From: Polyangium sp. 15x6
GTDB lineage: Bacteria; Myxococcota_A; Polyangia; Polyangiales; Polyangiaceae
NCBI RefSeq assembly: GCF_029960785.1
Contig: NZ_JASBQE010000082.1
Span: 1-54,710 of the forward strand
Direction: 5' to 3'
DNA: 54,710 nucleotides
Shown here: in pieces, positions 1-8,638 of the stretch
Layout of the letters: each line of letters starts with the position of its first letter
Numbering within the stretch: position 1 is the first letter of the stretch
Program-made: the position numbers and the translations under genes
The notes under the pieces: model-generated
The model's database searches: none
What the model saw: the letters and a program-made list of their open reading frames with translations, nothing else
Told to the model about the DNA's origin: nothing

Positions 1-129
1 TTGACCCGTCTCGTTCGATGAACTGCGCATCGCGCAGTTCATCGACCCCGAGTCCAGCGCTTGCGCTGGTCCGGGTCCAGGGGCGGACAGCCCCTGGTGG
101 GGTCTGGGGCAACGCCCCAGCGCAGCGGC
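1..129. repeat. Composite palindromic repeat, right arm (copy 1)
   Basis: This is the right-hand arm of a composite intergenic repeat whose left part lies outside the window. It carries the hairpin GAACTGCGC-atc-GCGCAGTTC-type core at about 20-44, then the nested palindromes CCAGCGC-tt-GCGCTGG, CAGGGGC-ggaca-GCCCCTG and CTGGGGC-aac-GCCCCAG. The same arm sequence recurs at 45441 and near the window end at 54620. It lies directly downstream of the stop of the gene at 153-890. Confidence 0.85.
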
Positions 130-152
130 TTCGGTTCCGGGGGCGCTAGGCC

Positions 153-890
153 TCAATCATAACGTGCGATGATGAAGTAACGCGCATGCTCGACGCCGAG
201 TTCGCGCACGCGCTCGGCGTGCGCGGCGTCGCCGAGATCGACCTCTTCGCTCTCGGGGCTCTCGTACTGCACGTACGTGACCTTCTGGCCCCACACGCCC
301 TCCTCGTGGGCCTCCTGCTCCATGTTCACGCCGCGCATGTACTTGCCGGGCCCTTCGCCGTCCTCGGTCCCGAGCACGCCGAACGCGAGCGTCGCGGCCG
401 TGAGAGGTCCTACGCACGTGAAGTACATCGACACGGACGCCTCGTCCCACCCCTCGCGCTCGCGCCCTTCGAGCTTTTCGCCGATCTCCGCCCACACCTC
501 GGCCGGCACTGCCTTCGCCTTTTCGAGCACGTGCAGCGCCACGTCGCGCGAGATCGTCTCCGGCCCGTCCGTCCCTCCGCGCCCGCCTTCGAAGCCGATG
601 TGCACCTCCGTGTAGACGGTGTCGTCCGGCGCCGGCCCCGTATCCGTCAGATCGCCCGAGGCCACGATCGTCACCGCGTGCCCCGACTTTGCGGCGACCG
701 CCTCCACGTGCTTCGCGAACTCGCCGAGCTGCTTGCGCGTCATGCCGCCCGCCGAGAAGCGCTTGCCCGCGACGAGGACGCCTTCCGTATCCTCGTCGAA
801 CGAAACCTCGTGCGGGCTCGGCTCCTCGTCGCCCCCGTCCTCGTCCCCGTAGTCCTCGTCCTCGAAATCGTCCGTATCCTCGTCGCTCAT
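153..890 (-). CDS. Hypothetical protein with acidic N-terminus
   Basis: The predicted protein has 245 residues and starts MSDEDTDDFEDEDYG. The first 35 residues are almost entirely Asp/Glu/Gly with no signal peptide, so it is probably cytosolic. The remainder looks like a compact alpha/beta domain with no catalytic motif I recognise. The start at 890 is chosen because the acidic stretch begins with a clean Met and the open frame further upstream reads through the divergent GST gene with nonsense composition. The gene is divergent from the GST gene with about 150 bp between starts, and ends just before a composite repeat. Function unknown. Confidence 0.75.
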   Translation of the reverse strand: MSDEDTDDFEDEDYGDEDGGDEEPSPHEVSFDEDTEGVLVAGKRFSAGGMTRKQLGEFAKHVEAVAAKSGHAVTIVASGDLTDTGPAPDDTVYTEVHIGFEGGRGGTDGPETISRDVALHVLEKAKAVPAEVWAEIGEKLEGREREGWDEASVSMYFTCVGPLTAATLAFGVLGTEDGEGPGKYMRGVNMEQEAHEEGVWGQKVTYVQYESPESEEVDLGDAAHAERVRELGVEHARYFIIARYD

Positions 891-1037
891 GCGAGTCCTC
901 CGAGCGGCGCACGGTAGAGGAGTTCGTGGGGGTTCGCACGAGGAAATCGGAGGGCGGCGCACGCGTGCGGGCGCCTCTTCGCCCTCGGGACCCGGGGGAC
1001 TTCTCGGGCTCGGGCCTTCCTGATAGAAGGTCGGGCC

Positions 1038-1640
1038 ATGTCCACTTCCTACGAACTGCTCTACTTCCCGCTCCGTGGCCGCGCCGAGCCCATCCGGCTC
1101 CTCTTCGCCACGGCGAACGTCGATTTCACCAACACGCCCATCACGAACTGGCCCGAGTTCAAGCCGCAGACGCCCCTCGGCCAGCTCCCCGTGCTCGTCG
1201 AGCGCAACGAATCCGGCGAGCGCAAGATCGCGCAGAGCATGGCCATCGTGCGCCACCTCGCGCGCGTCTTCGACCTCGCCGGCAAGGACGAGGTCGAGAA
1301 GACGACCGCGGACGTCGCGGCCGAGACCATCAACGACTGGCGGAGCAAGTTCGCCCCCGTGCAGTTCGCCGCGTTCATGAACACCGACAAGGCCGTGATC
1401 GAGAAGTACTGGTCCGATCTGCCGGCGACGCTGCGCACGCTCGAAGGCCTGCTCGCGAGCTGTACCTGGTTCGGCGGCGGCGAGTCGCCGACGTACGCCG
1501 ACGTGCTCGCGTTCGACACGCTCGACAACCACATGGGCACGAAGCCCGAGAGCCTCGCGGACTTCCCCAAGCTCCGCGCGCTCCACGACCGCTTCCGCGC
1601 GCTGCCGAGCGTCGCGGCGTACCTCGAAAAGCGCGCCTGA
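1038..1640 (+). CDS. Glutathione S-transferase family protein
   Basis: Predicted 200-residue cytosolic enzyme conjugating or binding glutathione. The N-terminal thioredoxin-like domain (about 1-80) opens with YELLYFPLRGRAEPIRLL, the layout of sigma/mu-like GSTs in which the Tyr around residue 9 activates the thiol. The cis-Pro region is LGQLPVLVE and the glutathione-binding turn is AQSMAIVRHLA (Gln-Ser in place of the usual Glu/Asp-Ser). The C-terminal helical domain (about 90-200) ends with LRALHDRFRALPSVAAYL, a typical GST C-terminus. Length is normal for the family. The gene stands alone, followed at once by a strong hairpin. The family assignment is firm; the substrate is unknown. Confidence 0.92.
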   Translation: MSTSYELLYFPLRGRAEPIRLLFATANVDFTNTPITNWPEFKPQTPLGQLPVLVERNESGERKIAQSMAIVRHLARVFDLAGKDEVEKTTADVAAETINDWRSKFAPVQFAAFMNTDKAVIEKYWSDLPATLRTLEGLLASCTWFGGGESPTYADVLAFDTLDNHMGTKPESLADFPKLRALHDRFRALPSVAAYLEKRA

Positions 1641-1656
1641 TTCGTCCCCCCCGCGC

Positions 1657-1694
1657 GGCCGGCGGATGCATCCTTGCGGGATGCATCGCCGGCC
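1657..1694 (+). terminator. Hairpin after the GST gene, probable terminator
   Basis: Starting 17 nt after the GST stop, GGCCGGCGGATGCATCC and GGATGCATCGCCGGCC pair as a 16-bp stem with one bulged G and a TTGC loop. There is no downstream T-tract, so it is a rho-independent-like terminator only by position and stem strength. Confidence 0.55.
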
Positions 1695-1728
1695 CGCCGC
1701 GCCGCGATTCGCGTTATCCTGCGCCGGC

Positions 1729-3309
1729 ATGCATCCGTTCCAAAGTCCGGAGACGGCGGCCATCGCCGGGGCCCTCGGCGGGGCGGCTGCGTTCGTCGTG
1801 GGAATGGGCGCGCAGGCGCTCGGGGCGGCGTTTTCGGCCAGGCGTGAGGCGCGCGCGGCGCGGCGCGCGCTCGGCGAGCCGCGGACCGCGCTCGCGGGGC
1901 TCGATCCGGCGGCGAACGTCACACTCGGAGGGGTGCTCGAGGTCGTCGGGGAGCCGGGGGCGCGGTTCGAGAACGGCGCTCCTGCCGCGGCGGCCACGGC
2001 CGCGGGGCGGTTTTCCGAAGCGAACGCGCGCGCGGCGCGGCTCCGGCTCGTGATGCGGGACGGGGCGGTCGATCTGCACGGAAAAACCCTGGTCGTCGCG
2101 GGATCACGCGAGACGCGGCACGACGCGAAGGGCACGCTGGCCGCGGAGGTGGCGGCGCGGATTCACACGGCTTGCGGGGATCGGGATCCCATTCCGGCAG
2201 GGCCGCTCCGCATGCGATCGATCATGCACGGCGATCGTGTCGTCGTGGCGGGCAAGCTCGTGCGCGCGGAAGCGGCCTCGGCGGCCGCGGGGTATCGCGA
2301 GGGTGGCGCGCCCTGGACGCTGGTGCCGGCGGCGTCGACGGATCGATCCTTGGAGGTCGTACGGATCGCGTTCGCGGGTTTGCCCGCGGTGTCGGGCGTG
2401 CTCGGGGCGGCGTTTTCGCGGCGGCGCCTGCGGACGATGGCGCCGTTCGCCGGGCTCACGCTCGCGTTCGGGGCTGCGATCGGGCTCGGGAAGGCCTCGT
2501 ACGACGCGCGCGCGCTCGCCGCTCGCGCCGAGGCGGAGGCCGCGGCCGAGGCGAAGGCGCGGAAGAAGGTCGCGGCGCAGCTCGGGGACCCAGCGCACTG
2601 CAAGGTGCTCGCGGGGCAGTACACGAGCGCGATGGATCGCATCTCCACCTGCACGCACGACAACGACTGCCGCGCCACGCTTCGCGGCGAGCAATGGTAC
2701 GATCTCGACGGCTGCTTCCGGTTCGAGAATCGGCATGCGTCGACCGAGGAGGCCGATCGCCACGCGCGCGCGTGGCTCGAAGAGCGGTGCGTCTCGCGTT
2801 ACGAGGTCTGCAGCGCCCAGCCCACCGCGATGTGCCGTCAGGGCCGCTGCGTGGAGCGCCCGCCGCACCCGGTGCCCGAGACCTGGACCCGGCGCGAGTT
2901 CGCGCGCCTCTTCACGTTCTTCGCGCCGCCCGACGTCGACACCACGCGCCGGAACGGCTTCGACTGTGGCCCCGGTGCGATCCTCACGCTCCATCGGCAC
3001 GATTTCGAGGCGTCCTTCACCCTCGGTGAATACGGCCTCGCGCTCGGCGGGGCCACGACGCCCGTTCGAATCGGGAACTACCACGCGGTCACGAGGAGGA
3101 TGGACACGACCGAGCTCGCGATGCCCCAGGGGTATACCCAAGGCTTCTTCGTGGCTTTCGACGAGAAGGAGGCGGTCTGCCCTCCCTTCTGCCTCCCGGA
3201 GTTGGGGGGGAGCGTCAGCGTCGGTCAGCTCTACTTCCAGGCTCGCTGCCACACGGCGCAGGCTTGCGAGGAGGCCTATCGGATCCTGGAGACGCTCGCG
3301 CCCTTCTGA
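1729..3309 (+). CDS. Membrane-anchored hypothetical protein with Cys-rich C-terminal half
   Basis: Predicted 526 residues, starting MHPFQSPETAAIAGALGG. A hydrophobic segment at about 10-30 and a second at about 235-260 (FAGLTLAFGAAIGLG) flank a soluble region, suggesting two membrane helices around a loop. After an Ala/Glu-rich coil the C-terminal half carries many cysteines (CTHDNDC, CVSRYEVC, CRQGRC, CPPFC) and probably lies outside the cytoplasm where they can form disulfides. The ATG at 1729 is preferred over the upstream in-frame ATG at 1666, which falls within the terminator hairpin. I do not recognise a named family. The gene precedes the epimerase gene by about 40 bp on the same strand. 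Confidence 0.75.
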   Translation: MHPFQSPETAAIAGALGGAAAFVVGMGAQALGAAFSARREARAARRALGEPRTALAGLDPAANVTLGGVLEVVGEPGARFENGAPAAAATAAGRFSEANARAARLRLVMRDGAVDLHGKTLVVAGSRETRHDAKGTLAAEVAARIHTACGDRDPIPAGPLRMRSIMHGDRVVVAGKLVRAEAASAAAGYREGGAPWTLVPAASTDRSLEVVRIAFAGLPAVSGVLGAAFSRRRLRTMAPFAGLTLAFGAAIGLGKASYDARALAARAEAEAAAEAKARKKVAAQLGDPAHCKVLAGQYTSAMDRISTCTHDNDCRATLRGEQWYDLDGCFRFENRHASTEEADRHARAWLEERCVSRYEVCSAQPTAMCRQGRCVERPPHPVPETWTRREFARLFTFFAPPDVDTTRRNGFDCGPGAILTLHRHDFEASFTLGEYGLALGGATTPVRIGNYHAVTRRMDTTELAMPQGYTQGFFVAFDEKEAVCPPFCLPELGGSVSVGQLYFQARCHTAQACEEAYRILETLAPF

Positions 3310-3351
3310 TCGGATCTTGCCGCCCCGCGCCAGTTGAGGCAAAGCGGCGAC

Positions 3352-4350
3352 GTGGAAGAGCTCGGAATTTCAACCGGAAAAGTCCTCCTCACGGGCGCCA
3401 GCGGCTTCATCGGCGGCCGCCTGCAAAACACGCTCGTCGATCGCGGCGTGGACGTCGTCTCGCTGCGGCGGCGCGGCTCGCCTCCGGCGAAGCGGGGGCG
3501 CTCGGTCGAGGTCGAATACGACGATCGCGCGGGCCTCGAGCGCTTGATCGCCGAGGAGAAGCCGGACTACGTGCTGCACGTCGCGGGCGCGACGAAGGGC
3601 GTCGAGTACACCGATTTCCAGCGGGCCAACGTCATGCCCACGGAGAACCTGCTCGAAGCGCTGCGCAAGAAGCACCCCGAGGTGCGAAGGTTCGTCCTCG
3701 TCAGCTCGCTCGCGAGCTTCGGCCCTTCGAGCGCCACGCGCCCCCACGTCGAGACCGACGCGCCGCGCCCCATCGAGTTCTACGGCCAGAGCAAGCTCGA
3801 AGCCGAGCGCGTCGTCGAGCGCGCGGGCGACGTGATCCCGTGGACGATCCTGCGCCCTGGCGGCGTGTACGGCCCCGGCGACGTCGATTACTTCAACCTC
3901 TTCCGCGAGGTCGAGCGCGGCCGGAACGTGTTCTTCGGCAACAAGAAGCGCTGGTTCTCGGGCATCTACGTCGACGACCTCGTCACGGCGACGCTCGTCA
4001 GCGCCATGCACGACGGCGCGAAGAGCCGCGCGTTTTTCGTTTGCGACAACGAACCCGTGACCTGGGAGCGGTTCCAGGGCGCGATCGTCGAGGCGAGCGG
4101 CCGGCGCGTGCTCACCGTGGATCTGCCGGAGATGCTCGTCGACGTGGCGGCGTTCGGCGGCGAGATCGCGACGCGCTTCGACAAGAAGCCGCGCCTCTTC
4201 AACCGGCAGAAGGCGAAGATGGGCGCGCAGGAGGCGTGGACGTGCAAGAGCGACGCGCTCCGCGAGGCTGTCGGCTGGCGCTCGAAGGTGCATCTCCAGG
4301 AGGGCGTGCGCCAGGCCCTCGAATGGTATCGCCGCGAGAAGTGGGTCTAG
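3352..4350 (+). CDS. NAD-dependent epimerase/dehydratase (extended SDR)
   Basis: Cytosolic Rossmann-fold oxidoreductase of about 332 residues. The dinucleotide motif TGASGFIGG lies near the N-terminus, followed by [11 protein letters not shown] (region after beta-4), the VSSLASFG strand and the catalytic YGQSK (Tyr-x-x-x-Lys), with [11 protein letters not shown] after it, all standard for extended SDRs acting on nucleotide sugars or related ketones. A GTG start at 3352 is used because GAGG lies 12 nt before it; a TTG at 3334 would add six residues. It stops 4 nt before the transhydrogenase gene, so the two are surely cotranscribed. The substrate cannot be told from sequence. Confidence 0.88.
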   Translation: MEELGISTGKVLLTGASGFIGGRLQNTLVDRGVDVVSLRRRGSPPAKRGRSVEVEYDDRAGLERLIAEEKPDYVLHVAGATKGVEYTDFQRANVMPTENLLEALRKKHPEVRRFVLVSSLASFGPSSATRPHVETDAPRPIEFYGQSKLEAERVVERAGDVIPWTILRPGGVYGPGDVDYFNLFREVERGRNVFFGNKKRWFSGIYVDDLVTATLVSAMHDGAKSRAFFVCDNEPVTWERFQGAIVEASGRRVLTVDLPEMLVDVAAFGGEIATRFDKKPRLFNRQKAKMGAQEAWTCKSDALREAVGWRSKVHLQEGVRQALEWYRREKWV

Positions 4351-4354
4351 GGCG

Positions 4355-5662
4355 ATGGGATATTGCCTCGGGTATGCGCTGATCGAGGGCGGCGACGCGG
4401 CGTTCTCGATGGACGCGTCGGCCGTCACGTTCGGCCCGGGCGCGCTCGCGGAGGTCGGCGAGGAGGCCGCGGCGCTCGGGCTCGGGCGGGTCGCGCTCTT
4501 CACGGATGCGCGGCTCGCGCGGCTCGCGCCCGTGGAGGAGGCGCGGCGCTCGCTCGGGCGCGCGGGCGTCGACGTCGTGGTGTACGACGAGGTGCACATC
4601 GAGCCAACGGATCATTCGTTCGCCGAGGCCGCGCGATTCGCCGCGGAGGGCCGGTTCGACGGATACGTGTCGGTCGGCGGCGGGTCGGTCATCGACACGT
4701 GCAAGGCCGCGCTGCTTTACGCGACGTACCCGGCCGATTTTTACGCGTACGTGAATCGCCCGATTGGCGAGGGCCGCGAGGTCCCGGGTCCCCTGCCCCC
4801 GCACATCGCTTGCCCGACGACGACGGGCACGGGCGCCGAATGCACGGGCATCGCCGTCTTCGACGACACGGGCCGCAAGGCGAAGACGGGCATCGCCTCC
4901 CGAAAGCTCCGCCCGACGCGGGCGATCGTCGATCCCACGGCGACGCGGACGATGCCGAAGAGCGTGGTCGCGGCGAGCGGGTTCGACGTGGTGACGCACG
5001 CGCTCGAATCGTTCACGGCGCGCCCGTATTCGACGCGGCCGCGGGCGCCGGAAGCGAGCAAGCGCCCGATGAGCCAGGGGGCGAACCCGTGGAGCGACAT
5101 GGGCTGCAAGAGCGCGCTGGAGCTCGCGGGTCGTTATCTCTTGCGCGCGGTCGCGGACGCGGACGACGAGGAGGCGCGCGAGGGAATGGCGTGGGCGGCG
5201 ACGCTCGCGGGCATCGCGTTCGGCAATGCGGGCGTGCATTTGCCGCACGCGATGTCGTATGCGGTCTCGGGCCTGTGCCGCTCGTTCACGATGCCGGGGT
5301 ATCCCGAGGGCGAGCCGCTCGTGCCGCACGGGGTGTCGGTCGTGGTGAACGCGCCTTCGGTGTTTCGCGCGCTCGCGAAGACGAACCCGGCGCGGCACCT
5401 CGAAGCCGCGGCGCGGCTCGGCGCGGACGTACGCGGCGCGGCGCCGGAGGACGCGGGCGAGGTGCTGGCGTCGCACCTCAGCGGGATGATGCGGGCGGCC
5501 GGCGTGCCGAATGGGCTCTCCGAGGTCGGATATGGGGAGGCGGACGTGGAGGCGCTCGCGGCCGGGACGATCGTGCAGGCGCGCCTCGTGTCGAATGCGC
5601 CGTGCGCGATCGACGAGGAGGGGCTGCGAGGGCTCTTCCGGGGGGCTTTTGCTTATTGGTGA
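4355..5662 (+). CDS. Hydroxyacid-oxoacid transhydrogenase (ADHFE1-like iron alcohol dehydrogenase)
   Basis: 435 residues, matching the length and layout of the hydroxyacid-oxoacid transhydrogenase branch of iron-dependent alcohol dehydrogenases, which couples oxidation of 4-hydroxybutyrate to reduction of 2-oxoglutarate. The cofactor loop [13 protein letters not shown] is near residue 110, [12 protein letters not shown] near 155, and metal ligands are expected in [12 protein letters not shown] and [13 protein letters not shown]. The long insertion containing [12 protein letters not shown] is typical of this subgroup rather than of simple alcohol dehydrogenases. It is translationally close to the epimerase gene (4-nt gap). 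Family assignment is strong; the exact substrate pair is inferred from the family. Confidence 0.9.
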   Translation: MGYCLGYALIEGGDAAFSMDASAVTFGPGALAEVGEEAAALGLGRVALFTDARLARLAPVEEARRSLGRAGVDVVVYDEVHIEPTDHSFAEAARFAAEGRFDGYVSVGGGSVIDTCKAALLYATYPADFYAYVNRPIGEGREVPGPLPPHIACPTTTGTGAECTGIAVFDDTGRKAKTGIASRKLRPTRAIVDPTATRTMPKSVVAASGFDVVTHALESFTARPYSTRPRAPEASKRPMSQGANPWSDMGCKSALELAGRYLLRAVADADDEEAREGMAWAATLAGIAFGNAGVHLPHAMSYAVSGLCRSFTMPGYPEGEPLVPHGVSVVVNAPSVFRALAKTNPARHLEAAARLGADVRGAAPEDAGEVLASHLSGMMRAAGVPNGLSEVGYGEADVEALAAGTIVQARLVSNAPCAIDEEGLRGLFRGAFAYW

Positions 5663-5702
5663 TGCGGAGGCGTGCTCCGGCATCATCCCGGAAGCTCGCT
5701 CG

Positions 5703-5873
5703 TCAGCCCGTTCCCGTGCAAGTAAGGATCATCTTCGTGTTGGAAAGCGCCTCGGTTGCTTCCATGGTTTCTTCGGAGGCCATATCCGATACTTCGGGTT
5801 CATTCGTGACTTCTGTCCTGGCACAGCCTGCGACGAGGATACCGACAACAACGGGCAGCAAATATTTGTACAT
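5703..5873 (-). CDS. Small lipoprotein, 56 residues
   Basis: A short gene read on the minus strand from ATG at 5873 to TGA at 5703. The protein begins MYKYLLPVVVGILVAGCARTE, a complete lipoprotein signal with lipobox LVAGC, so the mature part has only about 40 residues. A strong ribosome site (GGAGGAG, about 6 nt before the ATG) supports translation. The mature chain is Glu/Thr-rich (EVTNEPEVSDMASEETMEA) and ends in the unusual tail ILTCTGTG with one Cys. Its codon use is less GC-biased than its neighbours. It is divergent from the cupin gene. Function unknown; it could be a small envelope lipoprotein or, less likely, a peptide precursor. Confidence 0.7.
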   Translation of the reverse strand: MYKYLLPVVVGILVAGCARTEVTNEPEVSDMASEETMEATEALSNTKMILTCTGTG

Positions 5874-6052
5874 AGATCTCCTCCAGAAAGGTTCACGTCA
5901 CTACTCCCCGCAGGGAGAGACCAAATTTCGTCCCCACGAGTGATCCCGAGGCCCCCGGCAAGCGCGTGCAGATGCTCCTTCGGCATGGATGCTCACGCCG
6001 ATCACGTGAACCACTACGAACTTCCGGAAGGATGTACTAACTTAGCGCTCCC

Positions 6053-6553
6053 ATGAGCGACAAAGCCACCGATCTACGACAACGCCTCATCCGCAACTTC
6101 AACACGGCGAACCTCGAACGTTTCCAGCGCGCGCCGCTGTACGATACCTCGTTCGCCGGCCTGGCCCAGGGCACGGCGGCGAAGAAGCTCGGCGCCTCGA
6201 TCGACATCATGCCCCCGGGCGGCCGCGGCTGCCCCTACCATTACCATTACACGCAAGAGGAGATGTTCATCGTCCTCGAAGGCGAAGGCACGCTGCGCGT
6301 GGCGGGCGAACATTTGCCGATCACGGCCGGCGACGTGATCTTCATCCCGCCGGGCCCGGAGTACCCGCACCAGATCCTCAATACCTCGAGCGCGCCGCTC
6401 AAATACCTGTCCATCAGCACGATGGAGTACCCCGAGATCTGCGAGTACCCCGATTCGGGCAAGTACCTCGCGAAGGCCGAGGCGAAGCCCGGGGCTTTCC
6501 GTGTGGTGCAACGCAAGGAGGCGTCGGTCGATTACTGGGACGGGGAGCCGTAG
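6053..6553 (+). CDS. Cupin-domain protein
   Basis: 166-residue single-domain cupin. Motif 1 is GCPYHYHYTQEEMFIVLEGEGTL (His-x-His and Glu metal ligands, about residues 61-80) and motif 2 is PGPEYPHQILNTS (the third His), with the ITAGDVIFIPPG strand between. Such proteins bind a metal and often a small ligand, acting as isomerases, dioxygenases or sensors, and this one lacks an extra DNA-binding domain. The ATG at 6053 follows an AT-richer stretch (TACTAACTTAG) that may hold the promoter shared with the divergent small lipoprotein. Fold certain, activity unknown. Confidence 0.88.
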   Translation: MSDKATDLRQRLIRNFNTANLERFQRAPLYDTSFAGLAQGTAAKKLGASIDIMPPGGRGCPYHYHYTQEEMFIVLEGEGTLRVAGEHLPITAGDVIFIPPGPEYPHQILNTSSAPLKYLSISTMEYPEICEYPDSGKYLAKAEAKPGAFRVVQRKEASVDYWDGEP

Positions 6554-6558
6554 GAGGA

Positions 6559-6579
6559 CGAGGGCCAGCGGCGGCCTCG
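6559..6579 (+). terminator. Hairpin after the cupin gene
   Basis: CGAGGGCC and GGCCTCG pair (one bulged G) around an AGCGGC loop, beginning six bases after the cupin stop. Terminator by position; no T-tract. Confidence 0.35.
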
Positions 6580-6677
6580 TGACCCAGCAAAAGGTTCAAA
6601 ATTCTTGTTTCCTTGCTCGCGGGGGTCTGGTACGAGGCCGCCGGGTCACACACAAAGCAGGGAAAGGACCGCTACCC

Positions 6678-7151
6678 ATGAAGAGCTCGATCCATACCGC
6701 CGCATCCATGTTCGTCGTCGCCGCCGCCCTCGCGGGGTGCAGCAAAGGTGAAGAGGCCGTCGTCCGCGTGCAGGTGCCCGAAGCGAAGTGCGAGGTCGCG
6801 ATCGCGGGGAACATGGAGATCAAGGAAGCGTCGGCGTCGGGGTTCTGGGTCGTCCCGAAGGGCAAGGACAAGTTCAGCGGGACGCTCGTCGCCGTGACGC
6901 CCGTCGGCCCGATGGGCGACCTCGCCCCCCCCGACGCGCAAGACGTCAAGGTCGAAAAGGACCAGAAAAACCCCGACGGCTCCGCCGCGCGCGAGGGCTC
7001 GTACAAGACCGCCATCCAGACGTTCTACGTGGCGGAGTACGCCTATCCGATCGGCAAGGACTGGCTGCATTGCAACATCAAGGCGGCGAAGGTCGAGCGA
7101 CGGGACGAGGCCGCCAAGATCTGCCGCGTGCTCGCGCCGAAGGCGCTGTAA
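6678..7151 (+). CDS. Lipoprotein of unknown function
   Basis: 157 residues starting MKSSIHTAASMFVVAAALAGCSKGEE, a lipoprotein signal with lipobox LAGC. The ATG at 6678 is chosen because GGAAAGGA lies about 10 nt before it and the signal peptide begins there; the open frame upstream has no sensible composition. The mature part (about 135 residues) is a mixed beta-rich domain with four cysteines counting the lipid anchor, no known motif. It ends just before a full composite repeat and faces the lipoprotein operon at 7488-8302 tail to tail. Confidence 0.8.
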   Translation: MKSSIHTAASMFVVAAALAGCSKGEEAVVRVQVPEAKCEVAIAGNMEIKEASASGFWVVPKGKDKFSGTLVAVTPVGPMGDLAPPDAQDVKVEKDQKNPDGSAAREGSYKTAIQTFYVAEYAYPIGKDWLHCNIKAAKVERRDEAAKICRVLAPKAL

Positions 7152-7156
7152 CGGAA

Positions 7157-7471
7157 GCCGCCTCGCTGGGGCTCCGCCCCAGGCCCCGCGGGGGCTATCC
7201 GCCCCTCGACCCGGACCAGCGCAAGCGCTGGACCTTTGGTCGATGAACTGCGCGATGCGCAGTTCATCGAACAGGCCGAGTCAAGGCCAGCTACCACCCT
7301 GCCAAACAAGACAGCCGCGCTGCCTTTTCGACTGGCAACGCGGTCCAACGGGCCCGTTGGAAGAACTGCGCGGAGCGCAGTTCTTCCACCTTCGGTCCAG
7401 GCCGTGCCTGGTCCGGGTGCAGGGGCGGATAGCCCCTGCCGGGGTCCGGGGCGGCGCCCCGGCGCGGCGGC
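7157..7471. repeat. Composite palindromic repeat, full copy (copy 2)
   Basis: A complete element of about 315 bp filling the gap between two convergent lipoprotein genes. The left arm (about 7157-7271) and right arm (about 7360-7471) are imperfect inverted copies of each other over about 110 bp. Reading inward each arm has GGGGC-NN-GCCCC, GGGGCTATCCGCCCC, a CCAG...CTGG palindrome and a final GAACTGCGC...GCGCAGTTC hairpin. An unrelated core of about 90 bp separates them. No open reading frame of protein-like composition is present. It may form a cruciform or a bidirectional terminator. Confidence 0.88.
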
Positions 7472-7487
7472 CCCAGCCCAAGACGAG

Positions 7488-7772
7488 CTACTGCGGGAAC
7501 GATCCCGCGCAGGACTCCAGGGCGAAGCGCTCGACCTGGCAGACCTGCCGAAACGAGCAGACCGCGCCGGCGACGCAATCGATGTACTCCTCGAAGGCGT
7601 CGTCGCAGCCGCGTGACTCCGCCGTCGACTGGAGCCTCTGGCCATCGGTGAGGCAATCGTTCGCGTCCACCTCGGTGCATTCGCCGAGGTCCTCGCAGAC
7701 TTCGTCGACCGTGTGTTGACAGCCCAGGCTCAGCATCGCGAGGCCGAGCGCCACGAAAAGAACGCGCTTCAA
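7488..7772 (-). CDS. Small Cys-rich lipoprotein
   Basis: 94 residues, MKRVLFVALGLAMLSLGCQHTVDEVC, with lipobox LSLGC. The mature 77 residues hold nine cysteines including the anchor, in a spaced pattern (CEDLGEC, NDC, GCDDAF, DCVAGAVC, QVC, SC), consistent with a small disulfide-rich extracytoplasmic domain. Its start codon overlaps the stop of the upstream gene by four bases (ATGA), so the two are translationally coupled. I recognise no named family. Confidence 0.85.
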   Translation of the reverse strand: MKRVLFVALGLAMLSLGCQHTVDEVCEDLGECTEVDANDCLTDGQRLQSTAESRGCDDAFEEYIDCVAGAVCSFRQVCQVERFALESCAGSFPQ

Positions 7773-8302
7773 TTCCCACCTCCCATCTTCGCGCCGCCAC
7801 CCGCGCCGCCGCTTCCGCCGGCGCCTCCGCTTCCGCCTCCGCCCCCGCTACCGCCTGCGCCGCCGATTCCGCCGGCGCCTCCGCTTCCGCCGGCGCCTCC
7901 GCTTCCGCCCGCGCCTCCGCTTCCGCCCGCGCCTCCAGCGCCACCGAAGCCGCCGACTCCGCCGCCGCAGAGCGATCCACAGCTACAGACCTTCTTGCCC
8001 TGGAAGTCGCTGCCGAAGGGGTTGTCGGCGGGCATCGTGGCGCGCTGGTCGCAGGTGGAGCCGGCCGGGCAGTCCGCGTGCGTCTGGCACTCCGTCGCGC
8101 GGATACACTCGAGGCCAAGGGAAAAAAGCTCCTGGTCGCAGATGGACCCCGACCCGCACTCCGAATCGCCCTGGCATTGGTCGAAGTTCAGATTGCAGCT
8201 CGGTGCCTGGTAGCACGAGCCGGCGAAGATGATGATCGGCAGGACGGCGAGGCGCGCGAGCTGCCGGATCCGTGCGTTGGACCATGATCGAAGGAAGCTC
8301 AT
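7769..8302 (-). CDS. Lipoprotein with Cys-rich domain and Gly-rich tail
   Basis: 177 residues. The N-terminus MSFLRSWSNARIRQLARLAV... leads to a hydrophobic stretch and lipobox FAGSC. The middle (about 30-110) has eleven or more cysteines in short C-x(4-6)-C spacings typical of myxobacterial EGF-like or Cys-rich repeat lipoproteins. The last 65 residues are a Gly/Ala/Ser repeat (GGAGGSGGAGG). Here the low-complexity stretch is at the C-terminus rather than next to the lipid anchor, unlike the other Gly-rich lipoproteins of the window. It is the first gene of a two-gene operon; upstream lies the 42-bp palindrome array. Function unknown. Confidence 0.82.
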   Translation of the reverse strand: MSFLRSWSNARIRQLARLAVLPIIIFAGSCYQAPSCNLNFDQCQGDSECGSGSICDQELFSLGLECIRATECQTHADCPAGSTCDQRATMPADNPFGSDFQGKKVCSCGSLCGGGVGGFGGAGGAGGSGGAGGSGGAGGSGGAGGIGGAGGSGGGGGSGGAGGSGGAGGGAKMGGGN

Positions 8303-8421
8303 GGTCAGGAGGCTACCACGGACGGCGCGCCTGTGGACCAGATTGGCGCGGATGGACCTCGCGCCCTGCGGAGAGAGCGGACGTCGGACCGGGACGCACG
8401 AAACCGCGTTTGGCGCCTCCT

Positions 8422-8599
8422 GCCACGTGGCGGGCTAGCGTGCAGGGCCGTTCGGACACGGCCGCCACGTGGCGGAGGGGCGCGAAGCCACGTTCGGCGC
8501 CTCCTGCCACGTGGCGGACTTGCGTGCAGGGCCGTTCGGCGCCGGTTGCCACGTGGCGGAGACGCGCGGAGGGGGCGCCGGCACGATCGGACACGTGGC
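8422..8599. repeat. 42-bp-period array of CCACGTGG palindromes
   Basis: Five copies of GCCACGTGGC (the last one GACACGTGGC) begin at 8422, 8464, 8506, 8548 and 8590, exactly 42 bp apart, that is four turns of B-DNA. The spacers also repeat: those after sites 1 and 3 share GCGTGCAGGGCCGTTCGG, and a matching TTCGGCGCCTCC-type stretch precedes sites 1 and 3, giving an 84-bp higher-order unit. The array lies 120-300 bp upstream of the lipoprotein operon start at 8302, so it could be a multi-site operator; otherwise it is a simple tandem repeat. No protein-like frame crosses it. Confidence 0.85.
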
Positions 8600-8638
8600 A
8601 GGCGCGCGCGGAGGGGGTTTTGTACGTGCCGGACGCGA

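Noticed and set aside
153-2135. A 660-codon open frame on the minus strand across the GST gene
   Set aside because: Only its last 245 codons have protein-like composition; the rest is the reverse of the GST and membrane protein genes.
7043-7645. Several open frames crossing 7150-7650 on both strands
   Set aside because: They cover the composite repeat and the reverse of the two lipoprotein genes; low-complexity Arg/Pro/Gly composition typical of shadow frames in GC-rich DNA.
7800-7960. CRISPR-like or tandem repeat of CCGCCGGCGCCTCCGCTTC units
   Set aside because: These are the codons of the Gly/Ala/Ser-rich tail of the lipoprotein; similar runs occur at 30650-30770 and 43890-44110 for the same reason.
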